A DNA stretch of 64,000 nt from Cryobacterium shii. Lineage in GTDB: Bacteria > Actinomycetota > Actinomycetes > Actinomycetales > Microbacteriaceae. This document shows, one piece after another, positions 48,534 through 57,220 of this stretch (position 1 is the first letter of the stretch; each line of letters begins with the position of its first letter). Under the pieces are notes generated by a model. The model made no database searches. It was not told the DNA's origin and saw only the letters and a program-made list of their open reading frames with translations. A program made the translations under genes and the position numbers. The DNA is taken from the NCBI RefSeq assembly GCF_004402595.1, contig NZ_SOFY01000013.1, positions 1-64,000 of the forward strand, given 5' to 3'.

Positions 48534-49493
48534 CTAGGAGACGGCGTTGGCGCCGAGGAAGGCGAGGAACTCGGCCGGGTCGGTGACGCTGCCGGAGTAG
48601 ACGCTGCCGTTGACCAGTGCGGTGGGCGTGCCCTGAATCTGCGTGATGTCGGCATCCGGGATGGTGCCGGTGAGGGCCTGCTCCGTGTTGGCCTGGGACC
48701 AGGCCTGGTAGTCACCGGATGCGACGCACTCCGCGATGCTCGAACCGTCGCCGGCGAGGGCCACCAGCTCGTCGTCGCTGAGACCTTCGGTGTTCTCCGC
48801 GGGCTGGTTCGCGAACAGGGCGGCGAGGTAGTCGAGAGTGGCGTCGGGGTTCAGCGTGGCCTGGCAGGTCAGCGCGGCGGAGGCGCGGGACGAATACTCC
48901 GTGCCGAGGGAGGCGCGGTCGAGGAAGGTCAGCGAGTGCAGGCGCAGCGTGATGCTCCCATCGGCCACCAGGGCGGCGAGCTGGTCGCCGTTGGCCGTCT
49001 CGAACTGCTGACAGTACGGGCACATCGGGTCGAAGTAGACGTCGACCACGTCGGGGCCCGTGCCCACGACGAGGTACCCCGCGTCGAAGTTCGCCGCTCC
49101 GACCGTGCCGGTGGGGAGGCCGGCCCGGGGCGGGCTCGTTGCCTGCGACGTCGACCCGCCGGTGGATCCGTCGTGGGTTGCGGTTTTGAAGAATGCTCCC
49201 AGCGCCGCCGCGAACACGATCAACAGCACGACGCCGATGATCGTGGCGACGATGCCGGCGTAGCCGAGGATCAGGCCGGCGATGGCCAGGCCTCGCCCGC
49301 CTTCGCCGCGGCGCTTGATCTGGCCCAGCGCGATGTGCCCGGTGATCACGGCGGCGAGGGAGACGAAGAACGCCGACACCAGGGAGACGATCGCGAGCGT
49401 GTTCGTCTTCGGCCGCTGCGGGTACGGCTGTGAGCCGGGGACCGGAATGTAGGGAGCAGGCTCGTTCGACGGTTCGGGCGTGGTGCTGGTCAT
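48534..49493 (-). CDS. DUF4190-DsbA-like thioredoxin-fold membrane protein
   Basis: A 319-aa protein. It starts with a Pro-rich cytoplasmic tail, then two membrane helices (about 31-53 and 67-101) with GHIALGQIKRRGEGGRGLAIAG between them, a DUF4190-type signature. An extracytoplasmic DsbA/thioredoxin_4-like domain follows, with redox motif CPYC at 158-161 (VYFDPMCPYCQQF) and the cis-Pro loop in GTPTALVNG. It probably forms or isomerises disulfides in secreted proteins. It ends 8 nt from the convergent gene's hairpin and lies 24 nt downstream of nusB. Confidence 0.88.
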   Translation of the reverse strand: MTSTTPEPSNEPAPYIPVPGSQPYPQRPKTNTLAIVSLVSAFFVSLAAVITGHIALGQIKRRGEGGRGLAIAGLILGYAGIVATIIGVVLLIVFAAALGAFFKTATHDGSTGGSTSQATSPPRAGLPTGTVGAANFDAGYLVVGTGPDVVDVYFDPMCPYCQQFETANGDQLAALVADGSITLRLHSLTFLDRASLGTEYSSRASAALTCQATLNPDATLDYLAALFANQPAENTEGLSDDELVALAGDGSSIAECVASGDYQAWSQANTEQALTGTIPDADITQIQGTPTALVNGSVYSGSVTDPAEFLAFLGANAVS

Positions 49494-49517
49494 GCGGTCC
49501 CCCTGGCTGGCCGCGGG

Positions 49518-49937
49518 TTACGCGGTTGGTGCGGTTTGGGCGATGCGCCCGAGTAGTCCGTTGACGAAGCCGGCCGAGTCATCCGTCGACAGGATCTTGG
49601 CGGCCTCGACGGCCTCGTCGATGGCGACGGCGTGCGGAACGGCGTCGTTGAAGAGCACCTCCCAGATGCCGATGCGCAGGATCGCGCGGTCGATCACGGG
49701 CATGCGCTTGAGCGTCCAGCCCTGCGAGTACGTCTCGATCAGTTCGTCGATCTCGTCGCGGTGGTCCACCACGCCGTCGACGATCTCCCGCGCGTACAGC
49801 CAGGACGCCATCCGGGCCGGCTCGTTGGCCGCCCGCTGGGCTTCCAGGGCGAGGGACTCCGGGATGGTGATCTGCCGAACGTCGGCGATGTAGAGAATGT
49901 CGATCGCGCGCTTGCGCGCTTTAGTGCGCGCGCTCAC
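49518..49937 (-). CDS. nusB: Transcription antitermination factor NusB
   Basis: The 139-aa all-helical RNA-binding protein acts with NusE in rRNA antitermination. It has the N-terminal RTKARKRAIDILY, the central IDELIETYSQGWTLKRMPVIDRAILRIGIWE and the C-terminal DDSAGFVNGLLGRIA. The GTG start shares one base with the efp stop (TAGTG). The efp-nusB order is conserved in Actinobacteria. Confidence 0.96.
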   Translation of the reverse strand: MSARTKARKRAIDILYIADVRQITIPESLALEAQRAANEPARMASWLYAREIVDGVVDHRDEIDELIETYSQGWTLKRMPVIDRAILRIGIWEVLFNDAVPHAVAIDEAVEAAKILSTDDSAGFVNGLLGRIAQTAPTA

Positions 49938-50497
49938 TAGTTGACGCGGCCCAGGTAATCGCCGGTGCGGGTGTCTACCTTGACCCGGGTGCCCTGCTCG
50001 AGGAACAGCGGAACCTGGATCTGGAAGCCGGTTTCGACCGTGGCGGGCTTGGTGCCGCCGGTGGAGCGGTCACCCTGGAGGCCAGGCTCGGTGTAGGTGA
50101 TTTCGAGCACGACGGATGCCGGCAGCTCGACGTAGAGCGGGTTGCCGTTGTGCAGGGCAATCGTCACGTTCTGGTTCTCGAGCATGAAGTTGGTGGCGTC
50201 GCCCACGACCAGGGCGGGGACGTGCAGCTGGTCGAAGTCGGAGACGTCCATGAAGACGTAGGAGTCGCCGTCCGCGTACAGGTACTGGAAGTCCTGGCGG
50301 TCGACGTTCTCGGTTTCGATCTTGGCGCCGGCGTTGAAGGTGCGGTCGACGGTCTTGCCCGTGACGACGTTCTTCAGCTTGGTGCGCACGAAGGCGCCAC
50401 CCTTGCCGGGCTTGACGTGCTGGAAGTCGGTTACAGCCCAGAGCTGGCCGTCGATGTTGAGTACGACGCCATTTCGGATATCGGCGGTAGATGCCAT
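49937..50497 (-). CDS. efp: Elongation factor P
   Basis: A 186-aa tRNA-shaped factor that relieves ribosome stalling at polyproline. It has three beta domains: KOW-like (starting [16 protein letters not shown]), EFP OB and C-terminal ([19 protein letters not shown]). The loop bearing the key lysine is PGKGG at residues 30-34, with Lys32 at the tip. Mycobacterial and corynebacterial EF-P have PGKGP at this place. ATG 50497 gives the normal length; an ATG five codons upstream is possible. Confidence 0.97.
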   Translation of the reverse strand: MASTADIRNGVVLNIDGQLWAVTDFQHVKPGKGGAFVRTKLKNVVTGKTVDRTFNAGAKIETENVDRQDFQYLYADGDSYVFMDVSDFDQLHVPALVVGDATNFMLENQNVTIALHNGNPLYVELPASVVLEITYTEPGLQGDRSTGGTKPATVETGFQIQVPLFLEQGTRVKVDTRTGDYLGRVN

Positions 50498-50550
50498 GAA
50501 AAGGTGTTCCATTCAATTAGGAAGGTGCGCGGCCGAATCGGCCTCAAACA

Positions 50551-50580
50551 AGTGTAGTTGCCCCGGCCCTGTGAGCCAAA
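50551..50580 (-). promoter_or_regulatory. Candidate efp-nusB promoter
   Basis: On the minus strand -35-like TTTGGC (50575-50580) and -10-like TACACT (50551-50556) are 18 bp apart, about 54 nt before the efp ATG. A small hairpin GGCCG-ATT-CGGCC follows in the leader. It is a pattern match only. Confidence 0.35.
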
Positions 50581-50582
50581 GG

Positions 50583-50597
50583 CTGCCGCGGCGGCAG
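50583..50597 (-). terminator. Possible terminator after aroQ
   Basis: Hairpin CTGCCG-CCG-CGGCAG directly after the aroQ stop codon, ahead of the candidate efp promoter. The stem is 6 bp and the following CCUUUGG has only three U residues. Confidence 0.35.
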
Positions 50598-50598
50598 G

Positions 50599-51078
50599 TC
50601 AGCGGGCTGTACCGGTGCTGTCGGTGCTGTCGGTGCTGTCGACCAGGGAACGGGTGATGAAGTCCAGGGCCAAGCGGTAGGAATTGAACCCGAAGCCGGC
50701 GATCACTCCCGTCGCGACGGCGCTGACCACGCTGGTGTGGCGAAAGGTCTCCCGGGCGTGCGGGTTGGACAGGTGCACCTCCACCAGGGTGAGGCCGGCC
50801 TTGGTGACGAGGGCGGCGGCATCCCGCAGCGCGTAGCTGTAGTGCGTGAACGCGGCCGGATTCAGGATCACCGGGATCCGCTCGTCGACGGCTTCGTAGA
50901 GCCAGTGGATCAGCTCGGCCTCATCGTCGGTCTGGCGCACATCGACGGTGACCCCGGCGGGTGCCGCCTGCACGAGGGTTGCCCGCAGTTGGTCGAGGTC
51001 AGCCGAACCGTAGACGTCGGGTTCGCGACTGCCGAGTCGTCCAAGGTTGGGGCCGTTCAGAACGAGGACTGTGGTCAT
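50599..51078 (-). CDS. aroQ: 3-dehydroquinate dehydratase, type II
   Basis: A 159-aa shikimate-pathway enzyme. The N-terminus TVLVLNGPNLGRLGSREPDVYG contains the catalytic loop with its Arg and Tyr; later come VILNPAAFTHYSYALRDA and VEVHLSNPHARETFRHTS. The last residues are unusual: a 9-bp repeat (50614-50640) gives DST-DST-DST before the end. ATG 51078 is preferred over an in-frame GTG at 51084. Its usual partner aroB lies 12 kb away at the window end. Confidence 0.95.
   Translation of the reverse strand: MTTVLVLNGPNLGRLGSREPDVYGSADLDQLRATLVQAAPAGVTVDVRQTDDEAELIHWLYEAVDERIPVILNPAAFTHYSYALRDAAALVTKAGLTLVEVHLSNPHARETFRHTSVVSAVATGVIAGFGFNSYRLALDFITRSLVDSTDSTDSTGTAR
50614..50640. repeat. 9-bp tandem repeat, three copies, in the aroQ 3' end
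   Basis: Three exact copies of GGTGCTGTC (50614-50622, 50623-50631, 50632-50640). In frame, they encode a C-terminal Asp-Ser-Thr repeat. Confidence 0.85.
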
Positions 51079-51149
51079 CACCACAGCCTAGAGGCTCCCC
51101 TCGGTTCTCCACTGCACTCCGTGTTGCTTGTCGGGGTGCGACTTGTCCT

Positions 51150-51160
51150 CCACAATGTGG
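51150..51160 (+). promoter_or_regulatory. Palindrome upstream of the HNH endonuclease gene
   Basis: CCACA-A-TGTGG, a perfect palindrome about 72 nt before the start codon, with the surrounding bases shared with the truncated paralogue at 2.3 kb. It is a possible operator or part of the promoter. Confidence 0.35.
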
Positions 51161-51231
51161 GTTTGATCAGGTTATCCACGGTGTCCACGGATGCCGGGGC
51201 CGTGTCGGTGGGTGCCCGTAGCGTGTTCCTC

Positions 51232-52521
51232 ATGAAGCCAGCAGTGATCGAAGAGCGAGAGGCCATGGGCCGGCATTTCGACGCGATCAAAGACGCCCAC
51301 AGTGAGGTTGCCCGGGCCCAGGCCAAGGTCGCTCGCCTGATCGAAGACGCCCGCAGATTCGGTCAGGCCATCGCCCACAACGCCGCCCGGATTCCGGGTG
51401 CCCGCTGGGACGCCCGGGAGGTGGCCGAGCGGGAGTTCTCCAGCGAACTGGCCTGCACGATCCGGGTGCCGCAGCGCACCGCGGAGAACCTGGTCGCGGA
51501 GAGCCGGGCCCTGGCCTGTGACCTCCCGGCGACCCGGGCCGCGCTCGCATCGGGCGAGATCAGCTACCAGCACGCCAAGGCGGTGATCAATCAGGCCTGG
51601 TCGGTTCCCGCAGAAGGGCGCGCGAAGTTCGAAGCGGCGGTACTCAAATCCGCGTCGACTCTCACCGCCTCGAAGCTGAAGTACAACGCGCGGATTCTGC
51701 GGGAGCGGTGGCACCCGGAGACGATCAAGGCCCGGCATCAGAAATCCGTGCAGGACCGGGCCGTGTTCTTCGAGCCCGAGCCGGACGGGATGGCGTCGCT
51801 CACCTTCTACGCCAGCGCGGAGAAGGCGCAGGCCGCGTACGAACGGGTGACGCTGATGGCCCTGAGCCTGCAGAGCAAGGAGGAGGAACGAACCCTGACC
51901 CAGTTGAAGGCGGACGTGTTCGAGGACCTCATCCTCGACGGGGTGACGCCGTCGGGACTCGGCAAGGGGATCCGCGGTTCGGTGAACATCACGGTCCCGG
52001 TGTTCAGTCTCATGGGTCTCAACGACGAACCGGCCCATCTGGAGGGTTACGGCCCGATCGACGCGGACACCGCGCGGCGGATCGCAGCTGGGGCGCCGAG
52101 CTTCACCCGGCTTCTCGTGCATCCGGAGACCGGGGTGGTGCTCTCGGTCGGCCGGGACCGGTACAAGGTGCCCAAAGACCTCAAGAAGTACCTGCGGGTG
52201 AGGGACGAGACCTGCCGGTTCCCCGGCTGCAACCGGTCGGCGGCGCATGCCGACCTTGACCATTCGCTGGACTGGCAGTTCAACGGGCTGACCGCCGAGG
52301 ACAACCTCGCTCACCTGTGTCCGCCGTGCCATGCGCTGAAAAGCGAGACCGGGTGGAGCGTCAAGCACCTCGAATTGGGTGTTCTGGAGTGGATGTCACC
52401 GAGTGGGCGCTCGTTCATGACCGAGCCGGCCACGGTCATCCGTGCCGTGGCACCGGAACCGCCGCCGCAGCCTGCACCGGAATCTGTGCTCGATCCCGGC
52501 CCTGATCCCGCACCGTTCTGA
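51232..52521 (+). CDS. HNH endonuclease with DUF222 domain (13E12 repeat family)
   Basis: A 429-aa protein with an N-terminal DUF222 helical domain (about 1-250) and a C-terminal HNH nuclease domain (about 320-390): RDETCRFPGCNRSAAHADLDH, then HLCPPCHALKSETG, with Cys pairs for zinc and the HNH histidines. Such genes occur in many copies in Actinobacteria, where they behave like selfish or mobile elements; targets are unknown. ATG 51232 is chosen because the paralogue at 2259 starts at the same MKP. It is the first gene of the accessory block after aroQ. Confidence 0.9.
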   Translation: MKPAVIEEREAMGRHFDAIKDAHSEVARAQAKVARLIEDARRFGQAIAHNAARIPGARWDAREVAEREFSSELACTIRVPQRTAENLVAESRALACDLPATRAALASGEISYQHAKAVINQAWSVPAEGRAKFEAAVLKSASTLTASKLKYNARILRERWHPETIKARHQKSVQDRAVFFEPEPDGMASLTFYASAEKAQAAYERVTLMALSLQSKEEERTLTQLKADVFEDLILDGVTPSGLGKGIRGSVNITVPVFSLMGLNDEPAHLEGYGPIDADTARRIAAGAPSFTRLLVHPETGVVLSVGRDRYKVPKDLKKYLRVRDETCRFPGCNRSAAHADLDHSLDWQFNGLTAEDNLAHLCPPCHALKSETGWSVKHLELGVLEWMSPSGRSFMTEPATVIRAVAPEPPPQPAPESVLDPGPDPAPF

Positions 52522-52641
52522 GGGTTGCCCGACGCTGGCCTCGCCGTCAACGATTCCCACAGCGCGGCCCCCCTGCAACCTGAGCAGGATCCCGCGAACC
52601 CGGCAGCAGCGGATCCACCTCTGTTCGAGCAACCGGGTCAG

Positions 52642-53700
52642 TCACACGTCCCTTTCCGTTTCCGCGCCTGGCGCGAGGCGCGTCTCCTCCCACAGCCCCA
52701 TCAGCACGTCCGAAGCAGGCCCGGTTTTCGCAGACCGGTATCCGGTGCCTGCCCAGAGCGCGAGTCCGTCCGGGTCGCCGCGCCGGCCGGCTGCCGCCCT
52801 AAGCCCCTTCGTGAGGTGGTGCACCTGGGGATAGGCCCGGGGTGCGGCGGCGTCGTGCTCGGTGATGAACGCGTTCAGCAGGCCGCGGGCGGGGCGGCCG
52901 GAGAACGCCCGCGTGATCACGGTCCGAGAGAATCGCGGGTCGGCGAACGCAGCCTGGTGCGACGGGTGGGCCCCTGACTCATCGGTGCGGAGGAACCCGG
53001 TTCCGAGTTGCACGGCGACCGCTCCCGACTCCCGGAGGGCGGCGATCTGCGCCCCGGAATGGATGCCGCCGGCTGCGACGATCGGCAGCCGGGAGACCTC
53101 ACGGACGGCGGAGACCAGCTCGGCCAGCGGTACTGTCCCCGGCTCTTCAACCGGGGTGAACGTCCCTCGGTGGCCTCCCGCCTCCGTGCCCTGAACGCAG
53201 AGCGCGTCGATTCCTCGTTCCCCGGCGAGCGCTGCCTCCTGAACGGATGTGACCGTCGCAATCAGGTATGAGCCGGCAGCGCCCAGCTCCCGCACCCACT
53301 CGATCGGCGGCAGCCCGAAGGTGAAAGACACCACGGGGACCCGCAGCTCGGCGAGCAGGGCCAGCTTCTCGGGGAACCAGTCGTCATCCGCGACCCGGAT
53401 CGGTGGCAGCTCCACACCGTATGCCCGCGCGGTCCCGGCCAGTTCATCACGGAAGGACTCAACTCCAGTCTGGTCAGTCAGCGGCGGCCCAGGAACGAAC
53501 ACGTTGACACCGAAGGGGCGATGCGTGCGTTGCCGCACCTCGATGATCTGCTGGGCCGTCGCATCCGGCGTCTTATATCCGGCGGCCAGGAACCCCAGCC
53601 CTCCCGCCTCGCCGACGCTGACGACGAGCTCAGGTGTGGACGCACCTCCCGCCATGGGCGCTGCGATGATCGGTATTCTCAGATCACTCCATGCAAACAT
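52642..53700 (-). CDS. Nitronate monooxygenase-like FMN enzyme
   Basis: A 352-aa TIM-barrel flavoprotein of the NPD/2-nitropropane dioxygenase family. Motifs are IPIIAAPMAGGASTPELV, LCVQGTEAGGHRG, PIVAAGGIHSGAQI and VQLGTGFLRTDESG, which bind FMN phosphate and the substrate. Activity may be nitronate oxidation or a related quinone/enoyl reduction; the sequence alone cannot say. ATG 53700 follows a GGGGGAA Shine-Dalgarno. It converges with the HNH gene and is divergent from the epimerase-like gene. Confidence 0.88.
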   Translation of the reverse strand: MFAWSDLRIPIIAAPMAGGASTPELVVSVGEAGGLGFLAAGYKTPDATAQQIIEVRQRTHRPFGVNVFVPGPPLTDQTGVESFRDELAGTARAYGVELPPIRVADDDWFPEKLALLAELRVPVVSFTFGLPPIEWVRELGAAGSYLIATVTSVQEAALAGERGIDALCVQGTEAGGHRGTFTPVEEPGTVPLAELVSAVREVSRLPIVAAGGIHSGAQIAALRESGAVAVQLGTGFLRTDESGAHPSHQAAFADPRFSRTVITRAFSGRPARGLLNAFITEHDAAAPRAYPQVHHLTKGLRAAAGRRGDPDGLALWAGTGYRSAKTGPASDVLMGLWEETRLAPGAETERDV

Positions 53701-53835
53701 GTTCCCCCGGGCCAGGCGGTTGCGGTGCACGGCCGGGCGAATGCGGCAGCCTGGGGGCAACCCCCGCTTCGATCATGGCATCCGCCGTCCCTTCAGTCCT
53801 GGAGAAGCTACCGTTAGACGGAACATTGGAGATCG

Positions 53836-54681
53836 ATGACGATACTCATCGCAGGATGCGGCGACCTCGGCACGGAGGTCGGCCTGCGTTTCGCGGAGCT
53901 CGGCCACCACGTCGTGGGACTGCGCCGTCGAACAGAGCTGCTCCCCGCGGCCATCTCAGGCCAGTCGGTCGACCTCAGCAGGGAGAAGCCGGTCGTGCCG
54001 CCCGACACCGAGATCGTCATCGTCGCCCTCACCCCGGGCAGCCCCACCCCGGAGGCCTACCGCGCGGCCTACGTCGACGGCCTCCGCAACCTCCTCGACG
54101 GCCTGGACGACGCGCGGGTCACGCCGCACCGGTTCCTGCTGGTTTCCTCCACTGCCGTCTACGACGTGTCCGATGGCAGCTGGGTCGACGAGCAGACGCC
54201 GGCGAACCCCCGGCCCGGAACCGCCGCCATCCTGCTCGAAGCCGAACACTTGCTGCACTCGCGCATTCCCTCGGCGGTCGTGTTCCGGCTGGCCGGCGTC
54301 TACGGCCCCGGCCGGGAGCGTCTCATCACCCAGGTCAGGGAAGGCGGCGCCACCGTGTCCGCAAAGTCGCGGCACACGAACCGCATTCACCGAGACGACG
54401 CAGCGGCCGCGATCGTGCACCTGATGAGTCGCAACCAGTCGCCCGAACCCCTCTACCTCGGTGTGGACAACGCCCCGGTGGTAAGCCGGGAGGTGCTGAA
54501 CTTCCTCGCCACCGAGCTCGGCCTGCCGCTGCCGGAAACCGTCGCGACCGAGAGCCACCGCGGCGGTGACAAGCGCCTCCGCAACCGGCTCCTGCTCGAG
54601 TCGGGTTTCGTCTTCACCTACCCGACCTATCAGCAAGGCTACCGGGCCGTCCTCGACGGCCGGGGGACGCGCCACCCCTGA
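53836..54681 (+). CDS. NAD(P)-dependent epimerase/dehydratase-like protein
   Basis: A 281-aa extended SDR-like protein with N-terminal GCGDLGTEVGLRFAELGHHV (dinucleotide site), LVSSTAVYDVSDGSWVDE, FRLAGVYGPGRERL and the HTNRIHRDDAAAAI segment. The usual Tyr-x3-Lys pair is not evident at its place, so catalysis as a true epimerase is doubtful; such proteins may act as NAD(P)-binding sensors or atypical reductases. Its stop is 6 nt from the convergent membrane protein gene. Confidence 0.85.
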   Translation: MTILIAGCGDLGTEVGLRFAELGHHVVGLRRRTELLPAAISGQSVDLSREKPVVPPDTEIVIVALTPGSPTPEAYRAAYVDGLRNLLDGLDDARVTPHRFLLVSSTAVYDVSDGSWVDEQTPANPRPGTAAILLEAEHLLHSRIPSAVVFRLAGVYGPGRERLITQVREGGATVSAKSRHTNRIHRDDAAAAIVHLMSRNQSPEPLYLGVDNAPVVSREVLNFLATELGLPLPETVATESHRGGDKRLRNRLLLESGFVFTYPTYQQGYRAVLDGRGTRHP

Positions 54682-54687
54682 GCGCCG

Positions 54688-55065
54688 CTACGGGTGAGGC
54701 GCGCGCCTGCGGTCCCTCAGATATCGGACCAACAGGTACATCGCACCGACAAGCGCCATCAGCCAGCCGATCGGATACGGCAGGATCAGCACTCCCCACC
54801 ACATCGAACGCCCGCTCCCGCCGCCGATGCCGCCGACCGCGCTCAGTGCGAACAACGCCCCGACGCCGAACGCGATCAGGACCAGGACCCACAGAGAATA
54901 GAGCAGCACGGGTCGCTCTCGCTTGCCGAGAAACAGGCCGAACGCGACCAGGGCACTGCCGAGAAGGATGAGCAGGGAACCTTCCACCGGATCGACGGCT
55001 CCCAGCGCCATCCCGATCCCGCCGAGGGCGACGAGAATGCGCGACCAGAGCACACGTGCGGCCAT
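54688..55065 (-). CDS. Small integral membrane protein, 125 aa
   Basis: Four hydrophobic segments (about 8-24, 27-46, 53-76 and 88-112) with Arg-rich ends (VRYLRDRRRAPHP at the C-terminus) place it in the membrane. No family motif is recognised. It is a single gene between the convergent epimerase-like gene and the divergent lipoprotein gene. Confidence 0.7.
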   Translation of the reverse strand: MAARVLWSRILVALGGIGMALGAVDPVEGSLLILLGSALVAFGLFLGKRERPVLLYSLWVLVLIAFGVGALFALSAVGGIGGGSGRSMWWGVLILPYPIGWLMALVGAMYLLVRYLRDRRRAPHP

Positions 55066-55273
55066 GAAATCCTCCTCGATGCGAACGAGCCTGGGGTGTC
55101 GTCGTTCAATCTAGACCCGGCCGAGGGCCGCCGCTTCGGTGTGCGGCCCTGAGGACTTGACGCCAGATTTCGCCGCGGGTACCGTCTGCCTTCGAAAGGC
55201 CGGGACAACTGGTCGACGACTGGTCGGCGGCAACGACCAGAAAGACCTGGCCGTGCGGAACAGGAGGGCCGAA

Positions 55274-55892
55274 ATGCGCTCACTTCGCCTGATCTCACTG
55301 CCCCTGATCGTGCTGGGCAGCGCACTCGTGCTCGTCACCGGCTGCACCGCGCAGTCGTCCGCACCGTCGACCACTGGCAGCGGGTCCGCCCCCACCGACC
55401 AGGTCGTGGTTCGCCCCGTCTCCCAGGCCGGTCTGCCCGCGGCCGGGTTCACCGTCACGGACGACTCCGCTGTCACGGTCGATTGCGGAACCACCCCGAC
55501 GAATGCGCGGCCCTCCCTGGTCGCCGTCGACGACAACATCCTCAGCTGCTCCCCCTCCAGCGTCTACGCCGTCGCCTGCTGGAAGGACGCCTCCCCCGGC
55601 TCCGTGCTCTGCTTCCGGGACCCGTGGAAGGTCGACCTGGCCAGGATGACGAGCAAGGGCGATCTCCCCACGGTCCCCGCACCACCGGCCGCGCAACCCC
55701 TCGGCCTGCTGCTCGCCGACGGTGAACGGTGTCTGATGCGCAGCGGCGACCGTCTGGGCCGGCAGCGCAGACGGCATTGACCGGTCCTCGCCACGCTGGT
55801 CCGTCCAGGTGGCCCCCCTCTCCGGCACCGGGCCGCTCCACACTCGTGACGTCGTCAAGGCCTACGTCGTCGGCACGGCTCCGAGCAACTGA
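55274..55892 (+). pseudogene. Putative lipoprotein with a frameshift near its C-terminus
   Basis: ATG 55274 follows AGGAGG (55262-55267). Residues 1-24 form a lipoprotein signal with the lipobox LVTGC (Cys24), then a Ser/Thr/Gly linker and a Cys-containing outer domain (VDCGTTP, VYAVACWKDA). At about 55750 one extra base in GACC moves the frame: the uncorrected product ends at 55780 with an Arg-rich tail, while the next frame continues VWAGSADGIDRSSPRWSVQV to a stop at 55890-55892. Lgt, encoded in this window, would process it. The function is unknown. Confidence 0.65.
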
Positions 55893-55915
55893 ACCCCGGA
55901 TCAGCAGGCTTCGGA

Positions 55916-56080
55916 TCAGCGCCGATCGCGCCTGTCGTCACGACGGTCGCTGCGGCGGTCGACACCGTGGGCGACACCGTGGGCGACCACAGCAGCGGTA
56001 CCGACAACGGCCGCGGTTCGTGCGATCGGTGCGTGACCGACCACTCCCGGACGGCCGACTCTTCTGCGTGCAATGGGCAT
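55916..56080 (-). CDS. Small basic protein following the DUF6325 gene
   Basis: A 54-aa frame, MPIARRRVGRPGVVGHAPIA, with a hydrophobic middle (ARTAAVVGTAAVVAHGV) and an Arg/Asp-rich end. It resembles the N-terminal half of small actinobacterial proteins encoded after DUF6325 genes that normally continue to a SHOCT domain; no SHOCT part is present here. AAGGGA precedes the ATG, which is 1 nt after the DUF6325 stop. It may be truncated. Confidence 0.55.
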   Translation of the reverse strand: MPIARRRVGRPGVVGHAPIARTAAVVGTAAVVAHGVAHGVDRRSDRRDDRRDRR

Positions 56081-56081
56081 G

Positions 56082-56576
56082 TCAGATCCCTTCCAGGTCG
56101 TCTGTTTCATCTGCCCGGTCTGCCTCAAGCGCCGCCAGGAGCGTCTGGGTCGGGATGCGCCCGCTCGCGATGAGCTGGCCGCCGGCCCGCCGGACCGCGG
56201 AACCGAACGGAGCAGCCCAGAGGTTCTCCCAGACCAGGAGGGCAGCGCTGCTGCCCGGTTCGACGGCTTCGGCGACGGCCGTCACATCGTCTTCGCTGAG
56301 GAGCGTCGCGAGAGCGGTCTCAAAGGAACGCAATTCGCCCAACTCCGCCTCCTCGAGGTCCTCGATTTCAAACACTTCGAGGGCGCCATCGGCATCTTTT
56401 CTGATGATCAACAGGTCGAGCACCCGCACCACGCCCTGTTCGACCAACGACGCGATTTCGGGTCCGATGGAGCCGTTGAACCGGCTGCCCGGGAACTCCA
56501 CGACGATCCAGTCGACCGGGCCGAGGGTGTCCTCCGGCTCCGCTCCGGCCGCTTCAATATCGACGATTTCGGTCAT
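56082..56576 (-). CDS. DUF6325 family protein
   Basis: A 164-aa acidic protein: LGPVDWIVVEFPGSRFNGSIGPEIASLVEQGVVRVLDLLIIRKD at the N-terminus and ALLVWENLWAAPFGSAVRRAGGQLIASGRIP near the end. These are the hallmarks of a small family common in Actinobacteria, with a ferredoxin-like fold suspected and function unknown. ATG 56576 has AAGGA 6 nt upstream; the ATG two codons earlier is too close. It is transcribed with the small basic gene downstream. Confidence 0.8.
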   Translation of the reverse strand: MTEIVDIEAAGAEPEDTLGPVDWIVVEFPGSRFNGSIGPEIASLVEQGVVRVLDLLIIRKDADGALEVFEIEDLEEAELGELRSFETALATLLSEDDVTAVAEAVEPGSSAALLVWENLWAAPFGSAVRRAGGQLIASGRIPTQTLLAALEADRADETDDLEGI

Positions 56577-56722
56577 GGGCATTCCTTTCGCATCGAGGGC
56601 GAAGGCGGCGGTCACAACCCGTTCACATCCCGTTGTCCGCCCTTTTCGTCGTAGTGGCATGTACGCCGACGACAGTACACTTCCTCGCGGATCTCAGCTG
56701 AACCGCGGGGTTGAGCGGGCCA

Positions 56723-57220
56723 TCAGCGACCGGACAGGCCCCGAGGCGGCCGTCCCAATGCGCGCAGGCTCGCGGAGACGCTCCCGGCGGCCGACCAGGG
56801 GCCCATCCAGCCGATCACCGCGAGGGCTGACGTCTTCATCGGGACGAACTCTCCGGTGAGAAGTGACACGAGGCCCTCGAAGCCGGGGTTGTGCCCGACC
56901 AGAACGACGCTTTCGACGTCGTCGGGCAGGTCTCGAACGACGGCGAGGAGCTCACCCGCGGAAGCGGCGTACACCCGATCGTCGATCCGCGTCTCCGGCG
57001 TGGTGTCCAACTCAGCCGAGGCCAGCTCCCACGTGCTGCGAGCCCGGGTCGCCGGTGACACGACGGCGAGATCGAGGTCGCCCACGTTATCGGCCAGCCA
57101 GCGCCCAGCTGAAGGCGCCTGATGCAGCCCGCGACCGGCCAGCGGCCGGTCGACGTCAGATCCGGGGCCGGACCAGTCCGACTTGGCGTGTCGCAGCAGG
57201 ATCAGGGTGCGTTCAGTCAT
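56723..57220 (-). CDS. SixA-type phosphohistidine phosphatase
   Basis: A 165-aa histidine phosphatase with the RHG-like motif LILLRHAKSDW at the N-terminus and the second catalytic His in VVLVGHNPGFEGL. SixA enzymes remove phosphate from protein histidines; in Actinobacteria the partner is usually unknown. ATG 57220 overlaps the upstream gene's stop by 8 nt. Upstream in-frame residues are non-homologous shadow. Confidence 0.88.
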   Translation of the reverse strand: MTERTLILLRHAKSDWSGPGSDVDRPLAGRGLHQAPSAGRWLADNVGDLDLAVVSPATRARSTWELASAELDTTPETRIDDRVYAASAGELLAVVRDLPDDVESVVLVGHNPGFEGLVSLLTGEFVPMKTSALAVIGWMGPWSAAGSVSASLRALGRPPRGLSGR

